Shown here in pieces: positions 57,008 through 64,000 of a DNA stretch of 64,000 bases. The stretch is taken from contig NZ_FMBK01000002.1 of the NCBI RefSeq assembly GCF_900095025.1, positions 186,001-250,000 of the forward strand, given 5' to 3'. This DNA is from Acinetobacter albensis. GTDB taxonomy: Bacteria > Pseudomonadota > Gammaproteobacteria > Pseudomonadales > Moraxellaceae. The position numbers and the translations under genes were made by a program. Within the stretch, counting starts at the first letter, position 1, and every line of letters begins with the position of its first letter. A model generated the notes under the pieces. That model was not told the origin of the DNA and did no database searches. It saw only the letters and a program-made list of their open reading frames with translations.

Positions 57008-57592
57008 ATGAACTTAAAAGCAATCACTTTAGGCTTGGCAGTTGCATCAATTGCAACATTCTCTATCGCAAAACCTGTTGCGTACAAAATTGACCCAACC
57101 CATACTGCCACTGTTTTTTCTTGGAATCATTTAGGCTTCTCTACGCCTTCTGCCAACTTTACTGATATTCAAGGCACAATTAACGTTGACAATGAAAAGC
57201 CTGCCAATTCTTCAGTGAATGTGACTATTCCTGTTAGCAGTATCAATTCAAATGTGCCTGCTTTAGACAAAGAGTTTCAACAAGAGGGTTGGTTTGATGC
57301 AGCCAAATATCCAAACATTACTTTTAAAAGTACCAAACTAGAAACCAAAGATAAAAAGCATTTTAAAATCACGGGTGATTTAACCGTCAAAGGTATTACT
57401 AAACCCGTTGTATTGGATGCTGTACTAAACAAACGCGGTATTCATCCAATGAGTAAATTGGATACAGTGGGTTTTAATGCAACCACCTCTTTTAATCGTT
57501 CAGCATTTGGCATTGGTAACCTTGTACCGAATGTAGGCGATAAAATTACGGTCAATATCACCACTGAAGCATCGGTTGCTGCTCCTAAATAA
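57008..57592 (+). CDS. yceI: YceI family periplasmic lipocalin-like protein
   Basis: A 194-residue secreted protein. A signal peptide ends around residue 21 (SIATFSIA-KPV), and the mature domain starts VAYKIDPTHTATVFSWNHLGFSTP. YceI proteins form lipocalin-like barrels binding polyprenyl or isoprenoid quinones; the physiological role is not known. Typical motifs WFDAAKYPNITFKSTKLE, FKITGDLTVKGITKPV and GFNATTSFNRSAFGIGNL are all present. Not coupled to a cytochrome b561 gene here. Strong terminator downstream. Confidence 0.9.
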   Translation: MNLKAITLGLAVASIATFSIAKPVAYKIDPTHTATVFSWNHLGFSTPSANFTDIQGTINVDNEKPANSSVNVTIPVSSINSNVPALDKEFQQEGWFDAAKYPNITFKSTKLETKDKKHFKITGDLTVKGITKPVVLDAVLNKRGIHPMSKLDTVGFNATTSFNRSAFGIGNLVPNVGDKITVNITTEASVAAPK

Positions 57593-57608
57593 ATAACGCT
57601 TGTGTAAT

Positions 57609-57640
57609 AAAAAAGCACCCTAACTTTAGGGTGCTTTTTT
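57609..57640. terminator. Bidirectional terminator between yceI and lysE-type gene
   Basis: AAAAAAGCACCCTA and TAGGGTGCTTTTTT with a four-base loop. Confidence 0.92.
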
Positions 57641-57652
57641 AATTTTTTAATT

Positions 57653-58273
57653 TTAATCACGATTGAGAATCAAATAACAGCCAAAGCTAATAAAAATACC
57701 GCCAGTCAGACCATCAATCCATTGGCTTAAACGTTGATATGCGCTATTCATTTTCTGCCAAGAAAATAAATACGCGACCAGTGCAAACCAAATCAAGCTT
57801 TCAATCCAGATGAGAGTCAATAAAGAACTTTGAGTGCTTAAGGGTAAATCTGCATTGATTGCCAAAGAAAAAACACTACTAAAATAAACCAAGGCTTTCG
57901 GATTTGCCATATTGGTGAAAAAGCCTTGTAATAATAAAGAAGTTTTGGATTTAGGCGCACTAGCTAAATTTTGAAGCGTTATAGGTTTTTGATTAAATGC
58001 AGATTTTAATAATTGGATGCCCAAGTAGAAAAGATAGACCCCACCCAAAATAATTAATGCCTGTTGTAACCAAGCAATTTTTTGAAAGAGAAAATGCAAA
58101 CCACTCAGCGCACAAATCGCCCAGACCAAAATACTTAAGGAAATTCCTAAAGCCGCGAACATAGCATGAGATCGAGATTGACGAATTGCACATTGAGTGA
58201 CAAAGAAAAAATCTGGACCAGGACTGAGCAGGGCAAAAAAATGAATGATGGCAATACTTATAAAAAGTGTCAT
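57653..58273 (-). CDS. LysE/RhtB family amino-acid exporter
   Basis: A 206-residue inner-membrane protein with about six hydrophobic helices. LSPGPDFFFVTQCAIRQSRSHAM near the start is the LysE/RhtB signature, followed by LIILGGVYLFYLGIQLLKSAF and FTNMANPKALVYFSSVF, all characteristic. It would export amino acids such as threonine, homoserine or lysine; the substrate cannot be assigned. It is convergent with yceI. Confidence 0.88.
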   Translation of the reverse strand: MTLFISIAIIHFFALLSPGPDFFFVTQCAIRQSRSHAMFAALGISLSILVWAICALSGLHFLFQKIAWLQQALIILGGVYLFYLGIQLLKSAFNQKPITLQNLASAPKSKTSLLLQGFFTNMANPKALVYFSSVFSLAINADLPLSTQSSLLTLIWIESLIWFALVAYLFSWQKMNSAYQRLSQWIDGLTGGIFISFGCYLILNRD

Positions 58274-58334
58274 CGGATGACCTGATTCGTGGAAGATGAC
58301 ACTTTTATAATGTGCAAATTAAGGCTTGTACAGC

Positions 58335-59054
58335 TTAATTTTCAATGATCTGTTTTAAATATTGCTGAATAATTTTGCCTGACACTTGTTCTAGTGCTGA
58401 AGCATAACGAAGATTATCTGATCTGAGCGCTGAAATATTGATATTGGCTTGTCGAAGCTCACAGGTATGACCAATTAACCATTTTTCCAAACTTTCTCCC
58501 GCCACTTCAAGATGAAATTGTAAGGCTAAAATATTTTTTCCTATCGAAAAAGCCTGATGTGGATAAAGTGCTGAGCTTGCTAATAATTCAGCATGTTCAG
58601 GCAAATCGAAAGTATCGCCGTGCCAATGTAAGACAGGAGTGTTGCTTAACGCTGAAAGCAGATTATTTGCACTATCTGAAATATTCAGCGTACTCCAACC
58701 AATTTCTTTTTGATCTCCTGCATAAACTTTCGCACCCAAAGCATGTGCAATCAGTTGAGCACCCAAGCAAATGCCTAAAGTAGGTAAATTTTGTTTTAAA
58801 CGTACTTTAAGTAAGTCTATTTCTTTTTGTAGGAAAGGGTAGTCGTTACTTTCATATACCCCAAGTGGGCCGCCTAAAATAATCAATAAGCCTTTATGCT
58901 GAAATGCTTTGGTTAAATCATCAACACCTGCTTCAAAATAACGTACCCGAAAGCCAAGTTGATAAAATACATCTTCTAATGCGCCTAAGTCCTCAAAGGC
59001 AAGATGTTGAACGGCATAAATAGTATCGGGAAAGTCTGTCGAAGTGCTGAGCAT
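58335..59054 (-). CDS. Class I glutamine amidotransferase-like protein
   Basis: A 239-residue stand-alone GATase-I protein. The nucleophile Cys is in LGICLGAQLIAHALG (about residue 94) and the His in LALQFHLEV (about residue 182), with Glu following. It resembles the GuaA-like YfeJ/glutamine amidotransferase group, in which no synthase domain is fused; acceptor unknown. The ATG at 59054 is chosen; the longer ORF (59216) adds an aromatic membrane-like leader without ribosome-binding site. No biosynthetic partner gene adjoins. Confidence 0.82.
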   Translation of the reverse strand: MLSTSTDFPDTIYAVQHLAFEDLGALEDVFYQLGFRVRYFEAGVDDLTKAFQHKGLLIILGGPLGVYESNDYPFLQKEIDLLKVRLKQNLPTLGICLGAQLIAHALGAKVYAGDQKEIGWSTLNISDSANNLLSALSNTPVLHWHGDTFDLPEHAELLASSALYPHQAFSIGKNILALQFHLEVAGESLEKWLIGHTCELRQANINISALRSDNLRYASALEQVSGKIIQQYLKQIIEN

Positions 59055-59326
59055 AAGAACGTTCAAAAAAATTGAAGAGAATAAGAATTTAGCCTGAATA
59101 TAAAGAAAAATGAAGATATTAATGGAGGTTGAGTGAATATTTTTCAATTTAAGATTCATGCTTTCAGCGCTGAGCTTATTTAAGATTTTGGCAAAGAACT
59201 CAATAAAAATAACCACTTTTAAAATGAACAGATCATCTTTGATATTTAAAAATTATTTAATAGCTCAAAGATCATCCTTTTGTTATCGCAACAGATTGGC
59301 GCAAGTGTAAAGGAGCAATATAAAAT

Positions 59327-59354
59327 AAAAAAGCGAACCAAAATTCGCTTTTTT
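59327..59354. terminator. Terminator of the aldehyde dehydrogenase gene
   Basis: AAAAAAGCGAA and TTCGCTTTTTT form an 11-bp stem with a 6-base loop. Confidence 0.88.
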
Positions 59355-59387
59355 ATTTTATATTTAAATCATTAGAGGATTAATTTT

Positions 59388-60899
59388 TTAGAAAAATCCC
59401 ATCGGTTTGGTTGCATAACTGACCAATAAGTTTTTGGTTTGTTGATAATGATCAAGCATCATTTTATGGTTTTCACGACCAATCCCTGATTTTTTATAAC
59501 CTCCAAACGCGGCATGGGCAGGGTAAATATGATAACAGTTCGTCCATACTCTTCCAGCTTGAATGGCACGACCTGCTCGATAAGCCGTATGCGCTGAACG
59601 TGACCAAACTCCTGCACCTAAACCATAAATTGTGTCATTGGCAATTTGGATTGCATCGTCAAAATTTTTAAATGTCGCGACGGAAAGCACAGGGCCAAAA
59701 ATTTCCTCTTGGAAAATTTTCATGTTATTTGTGCCTTTAAAAATGGTCGGCTCAATATAGAAACCTGCTCCAACTTCACTCCGGTCATTGCCACCTGTAA
59801 GCACTTGAGCACCTTCACTACGACCTGTGGCAATACAACCTAAAATTTTATCTTGCTGTTCTTGAGATGCTTGCGCACCAATCATGGTATCGGTATCCAG
59901 AGGATGACCCGTCTTAATCCGTTTTACCCGTTCAACTGCCATTTCTAGAAATTGATCAGCAATACTTTCCTGCACTAATGCACGAGAAGGGCAAGTGCAA
60001 ATTTCACCTTGATTTAAGGCAAACATGGCAAAGCCTTCTAATGCTTTATCTAAATAATCATCATGTTGTGCCATCACGTCTTCAAAGAAAATGTTTGGTG
60101 ATTTGCCACCCAATTCAAGCGTGACTGGAATAATATTTTCAGTTGCATACTGCATAATTTGCTGACCGACGGCAGTTGAACCCGTAAAAGCAATTTTGGC
60201 AATCCGTGGGTTGGTTGCAAGTGGCCGACCCACCTCGATCCCGTAACCATTGACGATGTTCAATACACCTTCAGGCAGCAAGTCTTGAATGAGTTCAGCC
60301 AATACCAAAATACTGGCAGGGGTTTGTTCAGCAGGCTTTAAAACAATGCAATTACCAGCAGCGAGCGCAGGGGCTAATTTCCACGTGGCCATGAGAATAG
60401 GGAAATTCCAAGGAATAATTTGCCCGACGACACCTAAAGGTTCATGAAAATGATAGGCAACAGTATCTTCATCAATTTCTGAAATACCACCTTCTTGGGC
60501 ACGAATACAGCCTGCAAAATAGCGAAAGTGATCAATTGCTAAAGGAATATCAGCTGCTAAGGTTTCGCGAATAGGTTTGCCGTTATCCCAAGTTTCTGCA
60601 ACTGCCAAAAGTTCTAAATTGGCTTCTAAACGGTCAGCAATTTTTAATAAAATATTGGAGCGAGTTGTAGGAGATGATTTATTCCACTGTGTTTTGGCTT
60701 TATGGGCCGCATCCAGTGCAAGTTCAATATCTTCAACTGATGAACGTGGAATTTTGGTAAAAACCTGACCATCAACAGGAGAAATATTGTCAAAGTATTC
60801 ACCTTTTACAGGTGCTAACCATTGTCCACCAATAAAATTTTCATATTGAGTTTTAAACTGAATTTTTGAACCATCTTGATTAGGGTCGACATAACGCAT
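59388..60899 (-). CDS. exaC: NAD-dependent aldehyde dehydrogenase, ExaC/AcoD type
   Basis: A 503-residue aldehyde dehydrogenase oxidising acetaldehyde or other short aldehydes to acids. Catalytic Glu in [16 protein letters not shown] and Cys in [16 protein letters not shown] are present. It shares extended identity with Pseudomonas ExaC ([10 protein letters not shown] start, [52 protein letters not shown] end), an ethanol-pathway enzyme. MRYVDPN at 60899 follows AAAGGA at 8 bases; the in-frame extension up to 61076 is not a natural N-terminus. No adjacent AcoR-type regulator is seen. Confidence 0.93.
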   Translation of the reverse strand: MRYVDPNQDGSKIQFKTQYENFIGGQWLAPVKGEYFDNISPVDGQVFTKIPRSSVEDIELALDAAHKAKTQWNKSSPTTRSNILLKIADRLEANLELLAVAETWDNGKPIRETLAADIPLAIDHFRYFAGCIRAQEGGISEIDEDTVAYHFHEPLGVVGQIIPWNFPILMATWKLAPALAAGNCIVLKPAEQTPASILVLAELIQDLLPEGVLNIVNGYGIEVGRPLATNPRIAKIAFTGSTAVGQQIMQYATENIIPVTLELGGKSPNIFFEDVMAQHDDYLDKALEGFAMFALNQGEICTCPSRALVQESIADQFLEMAVERVKRIKTGHPLDTDTMIGAQASQEQQDKILGCIATGRSEGAQVLTGGNDRSEVGAGFYIEPTIFKGTNNMKIFQEEIFGPVLSVATFKNFDDAIQIANDTIYGLGAGVWSRSAHTAYRAGRAIQAGRVWTNCYHIYPAHAAFGGYKKSGIGRENHKMMLDHYQQTKNLLVSYATKPMGFF

Positions 60900-61397
60900 A
60901 TGTATATTCCTTTGCTTCTTATGATGTATTAAACCGTATCTACAATTTGCTATAAGGTACTTTTGTACATTACTGAATGAGCATACAGGGAATAAGGTCG
61001 CAAATAAGTGGAGGAAAAGAAGGGTTACAATCTTTGTCAGATATCCTTTAAAAATAAATCTGATCATGGGAATCATGAATGATGCTGAAAATGGAGAGTA
61101 AGAAAGGATAAAAAATAGGATGTAATTTGGAAGTGAGAGAAAAATAGGGCAGTCTAGGTAAATGAGCTGTGAATCGTTCTTTTCTTATTGAAATTGATCG
61201 GTTCTAACGGAGTTGAAAGATAAAATAAAGCATATTTTCTGCGTTGAAAGTTCCTGTATATTTTTTAGCATCTTTGATGTAGCAAGTTTTCCTAAAAAGA
61301 TTGATGCAATAGAACAAGGAATGGAAATCATACCCAAAATATTCTATGCATCAAATTTGATTAAGCTCTAAAGAATAAGGTTTTTTTAAAAATTGCT
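60900..61397. other. Intergenic region between aldehyde dehydrogenase and hydrolase genes
   Basis: No ORF with start signals. I searched for a -24/-12 sigma-54 promoter upstream of the aldehyde dehydrogenase (this class is often AcoR-driven) and found none. Confidence 0.45.
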
Positions 61398-62366
61398 TTA
61401 TAGCCCTTTTTGTTTAAGCCATTCAAACAGCTGTTGATAGACATTTTCACGTACCGATCTTTCAGACAAAACTAAGTCATGGATGCCATTTTTTATTTCG
61501 CTAATGCTGACATCTCCTTTAATTTTTTTGGCGTACTTTTTAATATGTTGGACATCTAAAATCACATCACTTTTGAGGGCATCAGCATGCCATTTTTTTG
61601 GGTTTTTTGTCTGATGGGAATGCATGACTAATACAGGAATATTAAGATGCACCCCACGATGAATTTCTTTTTGTGCTTCAAAAATGGCCCTTACAAAACT
61701 TAAGCGAACCATAGGGTAGGCGGTTTTTTTCCATTCCAGATTAAAATCCCATTCGCCATTCATGGTTTTATGCAAACTAGGGACATAGAATTTATTCAAC
61801 TCACTTGGAAATTTTAAATCTGGACAAAGTTTGCCAATACGACTTAAATTTGGAACACCCAATTTTTTCTTGATGGGGTTCATATTGAAGTCATAAAAAG
61901 GACTATTGACCCAAAGTGCTTTAATTAAAGGATGTTCTGGATGGTGGGCTGCATACAAGGTGGTGGTTAAACCACCAGTAGAATGTCCACTCAGCACAAT
62001 AGCATCATGACCTTCAGCTGCAATGATATCAAGCGCTTGGCCAATTTCAGCATCATATTCGGCTAGGTCACGCACGTTATAATATTTTTGATGTGGTAGG
62101 TACGAGCGTCCATATTTGCGTAAATCAACGGCGTAAAAATCAAAACCATGTTGATTAAACTGCTCTGCCATTTCAGTTTGAAAGAAATAATCAATAAAAC
62201 CATGAATATATAGGACGGCTTTATGGGTTGTTGATCCTGCCTTTTTACGGATTAAGGTTGCTGTGACTTGACCTTCATGATCATCGGGAAAATTTAAAGT
62301 GGCCTGTTCATAGCCCATTCCCAATATATCTTGTTGATAAAGCGGTTCAATGATTTTTCTGGTCAT
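61398..62366 (-). CDS. Alpha/beta hydrolase, monoacylglycerol-lipase-like (S33)
   Basis: A 322-residue cytoplasmic hydrolase. The nucleophile motif GHSTGG (SGHSTGGLTTTLYA, about residue 130) is preceded by the oxyanion region LYIHGFIDYFFQ with the family HG pair. The catalytic aspartate and histidine lie toward the end (SEIKNGIHDLVLS, His near 297). The same protein class includes PldB-type lysophospholipases and monoacylglycerol lipases. No signal peptide. It is 40 bases from the downstream end of the SDR gene on the same strand and may share a transcript. Confidence 0.82.
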   Translation of the reverse strand: MTRKIIEPLYQQDILGMGYEQATLNFPDDHEGQVTATLIRKKAGSTTHKAVLYIHGFIDYFFQTEMAEQFNQHGFDFYAVDLRKYGRSYLPHQKYYNVRDLAEYDAEIGQALDIIAAEGHDAIVLSGHSTGGLTTTLYAAHHPEHPLIKALWVNSPFYDFNMNPIKKKLGVPNLSRIGKLCPDLKFPSELNKFYVPSLHKTMNGEWDFNLEWKKTAYPMVRLSFVRAIFEAQKEIHRGVHLNIPVLVMHSHQTKNPKKWHADALKSDVILDVQHIKKYAKKIKGDVSISEIKNGIHDLVLSERSVRENVYQQLFEWLKQKGL

Positions 62367-62405
62367 TTTGCTGTACCTTCGATGGAGACATCTAAGTTTT
62401 TAAAA

Positions 62406-63236
62406 TTATAGATATTGTTTGATCAGATCATAAGACAGATCATAAAGTTGTTGCGCCAATTGCATGTCTTTAGACTTTGGCGAACGAAGTGCAGGTGTTT
62501 GCACACTGGCGTACTGTCCATTCTTTTTTGCCCATGATTTGTCTAAAGCCATTTTTTTAATGAGCTGAGCAGGTTTGCTGGCAGGAATTAAAGCCAAGGA
62601 AACCACTCGATATTGAAGTTTAGGCAGCTGACGATATAACTCAGAATCGACTACACCTGGATGGATCGCATTACTGGTCACATTGGAATGTTGAAGTTGT
62701 TTCGCCAACACATGACTAAACAATAAATTCTGCAATTTACTGCTGCCATAACTTGAAAAGGTATGATAAGCAGGATGATGATCTGCATGAAAATTTTCAG
62801 GCTGAATACGTCCAGCCCAGTGTGCCAGTGAAGATAAATGAATAATTCGACCTTGTTGCGCTTTTTTGAGCAAAGGTAACAATTTTAAGGTCCATAAATA
62901 ATGGCCCAGATAATTTACCCCAAAATGTTTTTCAAAACCGTCTTCTGTACGCGCCAGATGGGTGGAAATGAATCCTGCATTGTTAATTAAAACATCAATA
63001 TGATTATATTGAGATAAAATTTGATTGGCTGAATGGTTAACTTTTTCGAGACTATTTAAATCAAGTTCAATCAGATCAACTTGACCTTTGCCTTGTTGTT
63101 GCAAGAGCTGTCTGGCTTGCTGCGCTTTTTCCATATTTCTACAGGCCAGAATGACATGATGACCCTCATTTACAAACTGTTCCGCAGTTTTGAGCCCAAT
63201 GCCTGCATTGGCGCCGGTAATTAGAATTGTTTTCAT
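62406..63236 (-). CDS. Short-chain dehydrogenase/reductase, retinol-dehydrogenase-like
   Basis: A 276-residue SDR. The cofactor motif TGANAGIGLKTAEQF is at residues 7-21, NNAG at about residue 87, and the catalytic SLAHWAG...YGSSK (Ser, Tyr, Lys) near residues 133-170. The RxxH-type sequence IILACRNMEKA suggests NADP preference. Most like the WWOX/RDH11-type family acting on lipids or retinoid-like aldehydes. It has a lipase-like hydrolase gene immediately downstream, hinting at lipid metabolism. The natural substrate is unknown. Confidence 0.85.
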   Translation of the reverse strand: MKTILITGANAGIGLKTAEQFVNEGHHVILACRNMEKAQQARQLLQQQGKGQVDLIELDLNSLEKVNHSANQILSQYNHIDVLINNAGFISTHLARTEDGFEKHFGVNYLGHYLWTLKLLPLLKKAQQGRIIHLSSLAHWAGRIQPENFHADHHPAYHTFSSYGSSKLQNLLFSHVLAKQLQHSNVTSNAIHPGVVDSELYRQLPKLQYRVVSLALIPASKPAQLIKKMALDKSWAKKNGQYASVQTPALRSPKSKDMQLAQQLYDLSYDLIKQYL

Positions 63237-63496
63237 TATTTTAATTGCATTTTCTGTAAAGGTGGACTCATTTATAAACCGAATAGGGTCGATAGTGAAT
63301 ACTTATTCAGCATTTTCAAACATAAAAAAATATAATGACGAAGATCTTGCTTCAACAGGGACGATCTGTGATCCATTCTATATCTATCACTATTTCTATA
63401 GACGTATTTAGCTCATAGAGCAAAAACCTTTCATTTTTGAAGTTGTACTGCGTCGTTATTTTTCTGCATGAATAGGTTTTGGCTTTAAAAGGTCAC

Positions 63497-64000
63497 TTAT
63501 TCTTTTAAATATAAAATACAGTTTTGACTGATTTGTTCAATTTCTGCTATATCAATTTCAATTTGATCCCATTTCTGCATTTGTTCAATTAACCATTTAA
63601 AATCCTCACTTCGAGGTTTTGAAGATTCATGAACAAAGTAACGGATAATCATTTGAATGGAGTGAAATTTTTGTACATGAATACGATCAGAACATTGAAA
63701 TTGAATAATATTAAACTCAATCAACATTTGCCAGACCGCTGTGTAATCTTCTAATATTTTGAGCTCTTGTTGTGCTTTTTGAATGGCTTGAACTAAAGCA
63801 AAATGGGTATGTGGATGTTGCTCAGCCCAATCTGCAGTAACAGCCAATACTTTATCTGCCACTGGGGGAATGATGTCTTGGCTTTCGGCTACAATCTGAC
63901 TCATTCCAGAAAGTTCGGCTTGAGTATTCCATGGCTCACCCACACAAAAACCATCAATCACATGGTTACTCAAAGCTTCAAACATGTAGGGCGGCGGTAG
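63497..64000 (-). CDS. Nitrate-type ABC transporter substrate-binding protein (NrtA/NasF family), partial
   Basis: The C-terminal 167 or so codons of a minus-strand gene; its start is beyond the right edge. The motif LPPPYMFEALSNHVIDGFCVGEPWN is shared with NrtA/CmpA/NasF solute-binding proteins, in which IDGFCVGEPWN contacts the nitrate site. The frame is open across the right edge (no stop before 64000), so an internal ATG at 63985 is not the real start. It would bind nitrate, nitrite or bicarbonate for uptake, probably in a nas operon beyond the window. The ending ILYLKE is short and plain. Confidence 0.85.
   Translation of the reverse strand, partial: LPPPYMFEALSNHVIDGFCVGEPWNTQAELSGMSQIVAESQDIIPPVADKVLAVTADWAEQHPHTHFALVQAIQKAQQELKILEDYTAVWQMLIEFNIIQFQCSDRIHVQKFHSIQMIIRYFVHESSKPRSEDFKWLIEQMQKWDQIEIDIAEIEQISQNCILYLKE

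Noticed and set aside
59055..59216. Hydrophobic leader in frame with the glutamine amidotransferase
   Set aside because: Lacks a ribosome-binding site and would make a cytosolic enzyme membrane-bound; the chance open frame is AT-driven.
60900..61076. N-terminal extension of the aldehyde dehydrogenase (59 residues)
   Set aside because: No ribosome-binding site, and the internal start has AAAGGA and aligns with ExaC's N-terminus.
60900..61080. Sigma-54 promoter for the ExaC-type dehydrogenase (as in AcoR-regulated relatives)
   Set aside because: No GG-N10-GC pair with flanking consensus exists on the relevant strand.

Overview
The window is AT-rich, densely coded chromosomal DNA of an Acinetobacter-type gammaproteobacterium (Moraxellaceae). 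This is inferred from recognisable gene content: a MopR/phenol hydroxylase locus, a monomeric plus a dimeric NADP isocitrate dehydrogenase flanking rluE, the purT-glnD-dapC cluster, AzlCD, an ExaC-type aldehyde dehydrogenase, and several small Acinetobacter-like hypothetical genes. The species cannot be fixed from the sequence alone.

Layout. 1-4780: phenol catabolism. The mopKLMN genes (minus strand, mopN cut by the left edge) encode a multicomponent phenol hydroxylase. They diverge from mopR, the sigma-54 activator and phenol sensor. The intergenic region holds a candidate activator site (17-bp inverted repeat), an IHF match and a -24/-12 promoter. 4840-9270: small hypothetical genes, a likely orphan small RNA (about 5476-5612), an ExoX-like exonuclease and a lipoprotein lipase/esterase. 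9376-16600: housekeeping genes glyA, rnk, slyD, ndh, a D,D-carboxypeptidase and an M61 aminopeptidase. 17346-21972: the two isocitrate dehydrogenases around rluE. 22112-31569: a peptidase lipoprotein, an MFS transporter, alaA-like, msrB-gpx (translationally coupled), dapC, glnD, purT. 32001-39959: azlCD, a lipoprotein, a Crp-type regulator, a DUF962 protein, ychF, a GST, an Lrp regulator, yebC and an acyltransferase.

39960-44500 is the most accessory-looking stretch. It has small orphan ORFs (one interrupted by a stop codon), a tyrosine recombinase that appears to have lost its catalytic tyrosine, a tRNA-Ile2(CAU), and a 37-residue Cys-containing mini-protein. 44538-56712: bioB, queG, nnrD, ruvC, fxsA, metK, tkt and small proteins. 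57008-64000: YceI, LysE-type exporter, glutamine amidotransferase, ExaC-type aldehyde dehydrogenase, an alpha/beta hydrolase, an SDR, and the 3' part of a nitrate-type ABC substrate-binding protein at the right edge.

I see no CRISPR array, no insertion sequence and no rRNA. No clearly new multi-gene defence or biosynthetic system is evident. The best leads are the small RNA, the apparently disarmed integrase beside the tRNA, and the mop control region. Several gene starts were moved from the longest ORF to a start supported by a ribosome-binding site or family alignment; the reasons are given entry by entry.
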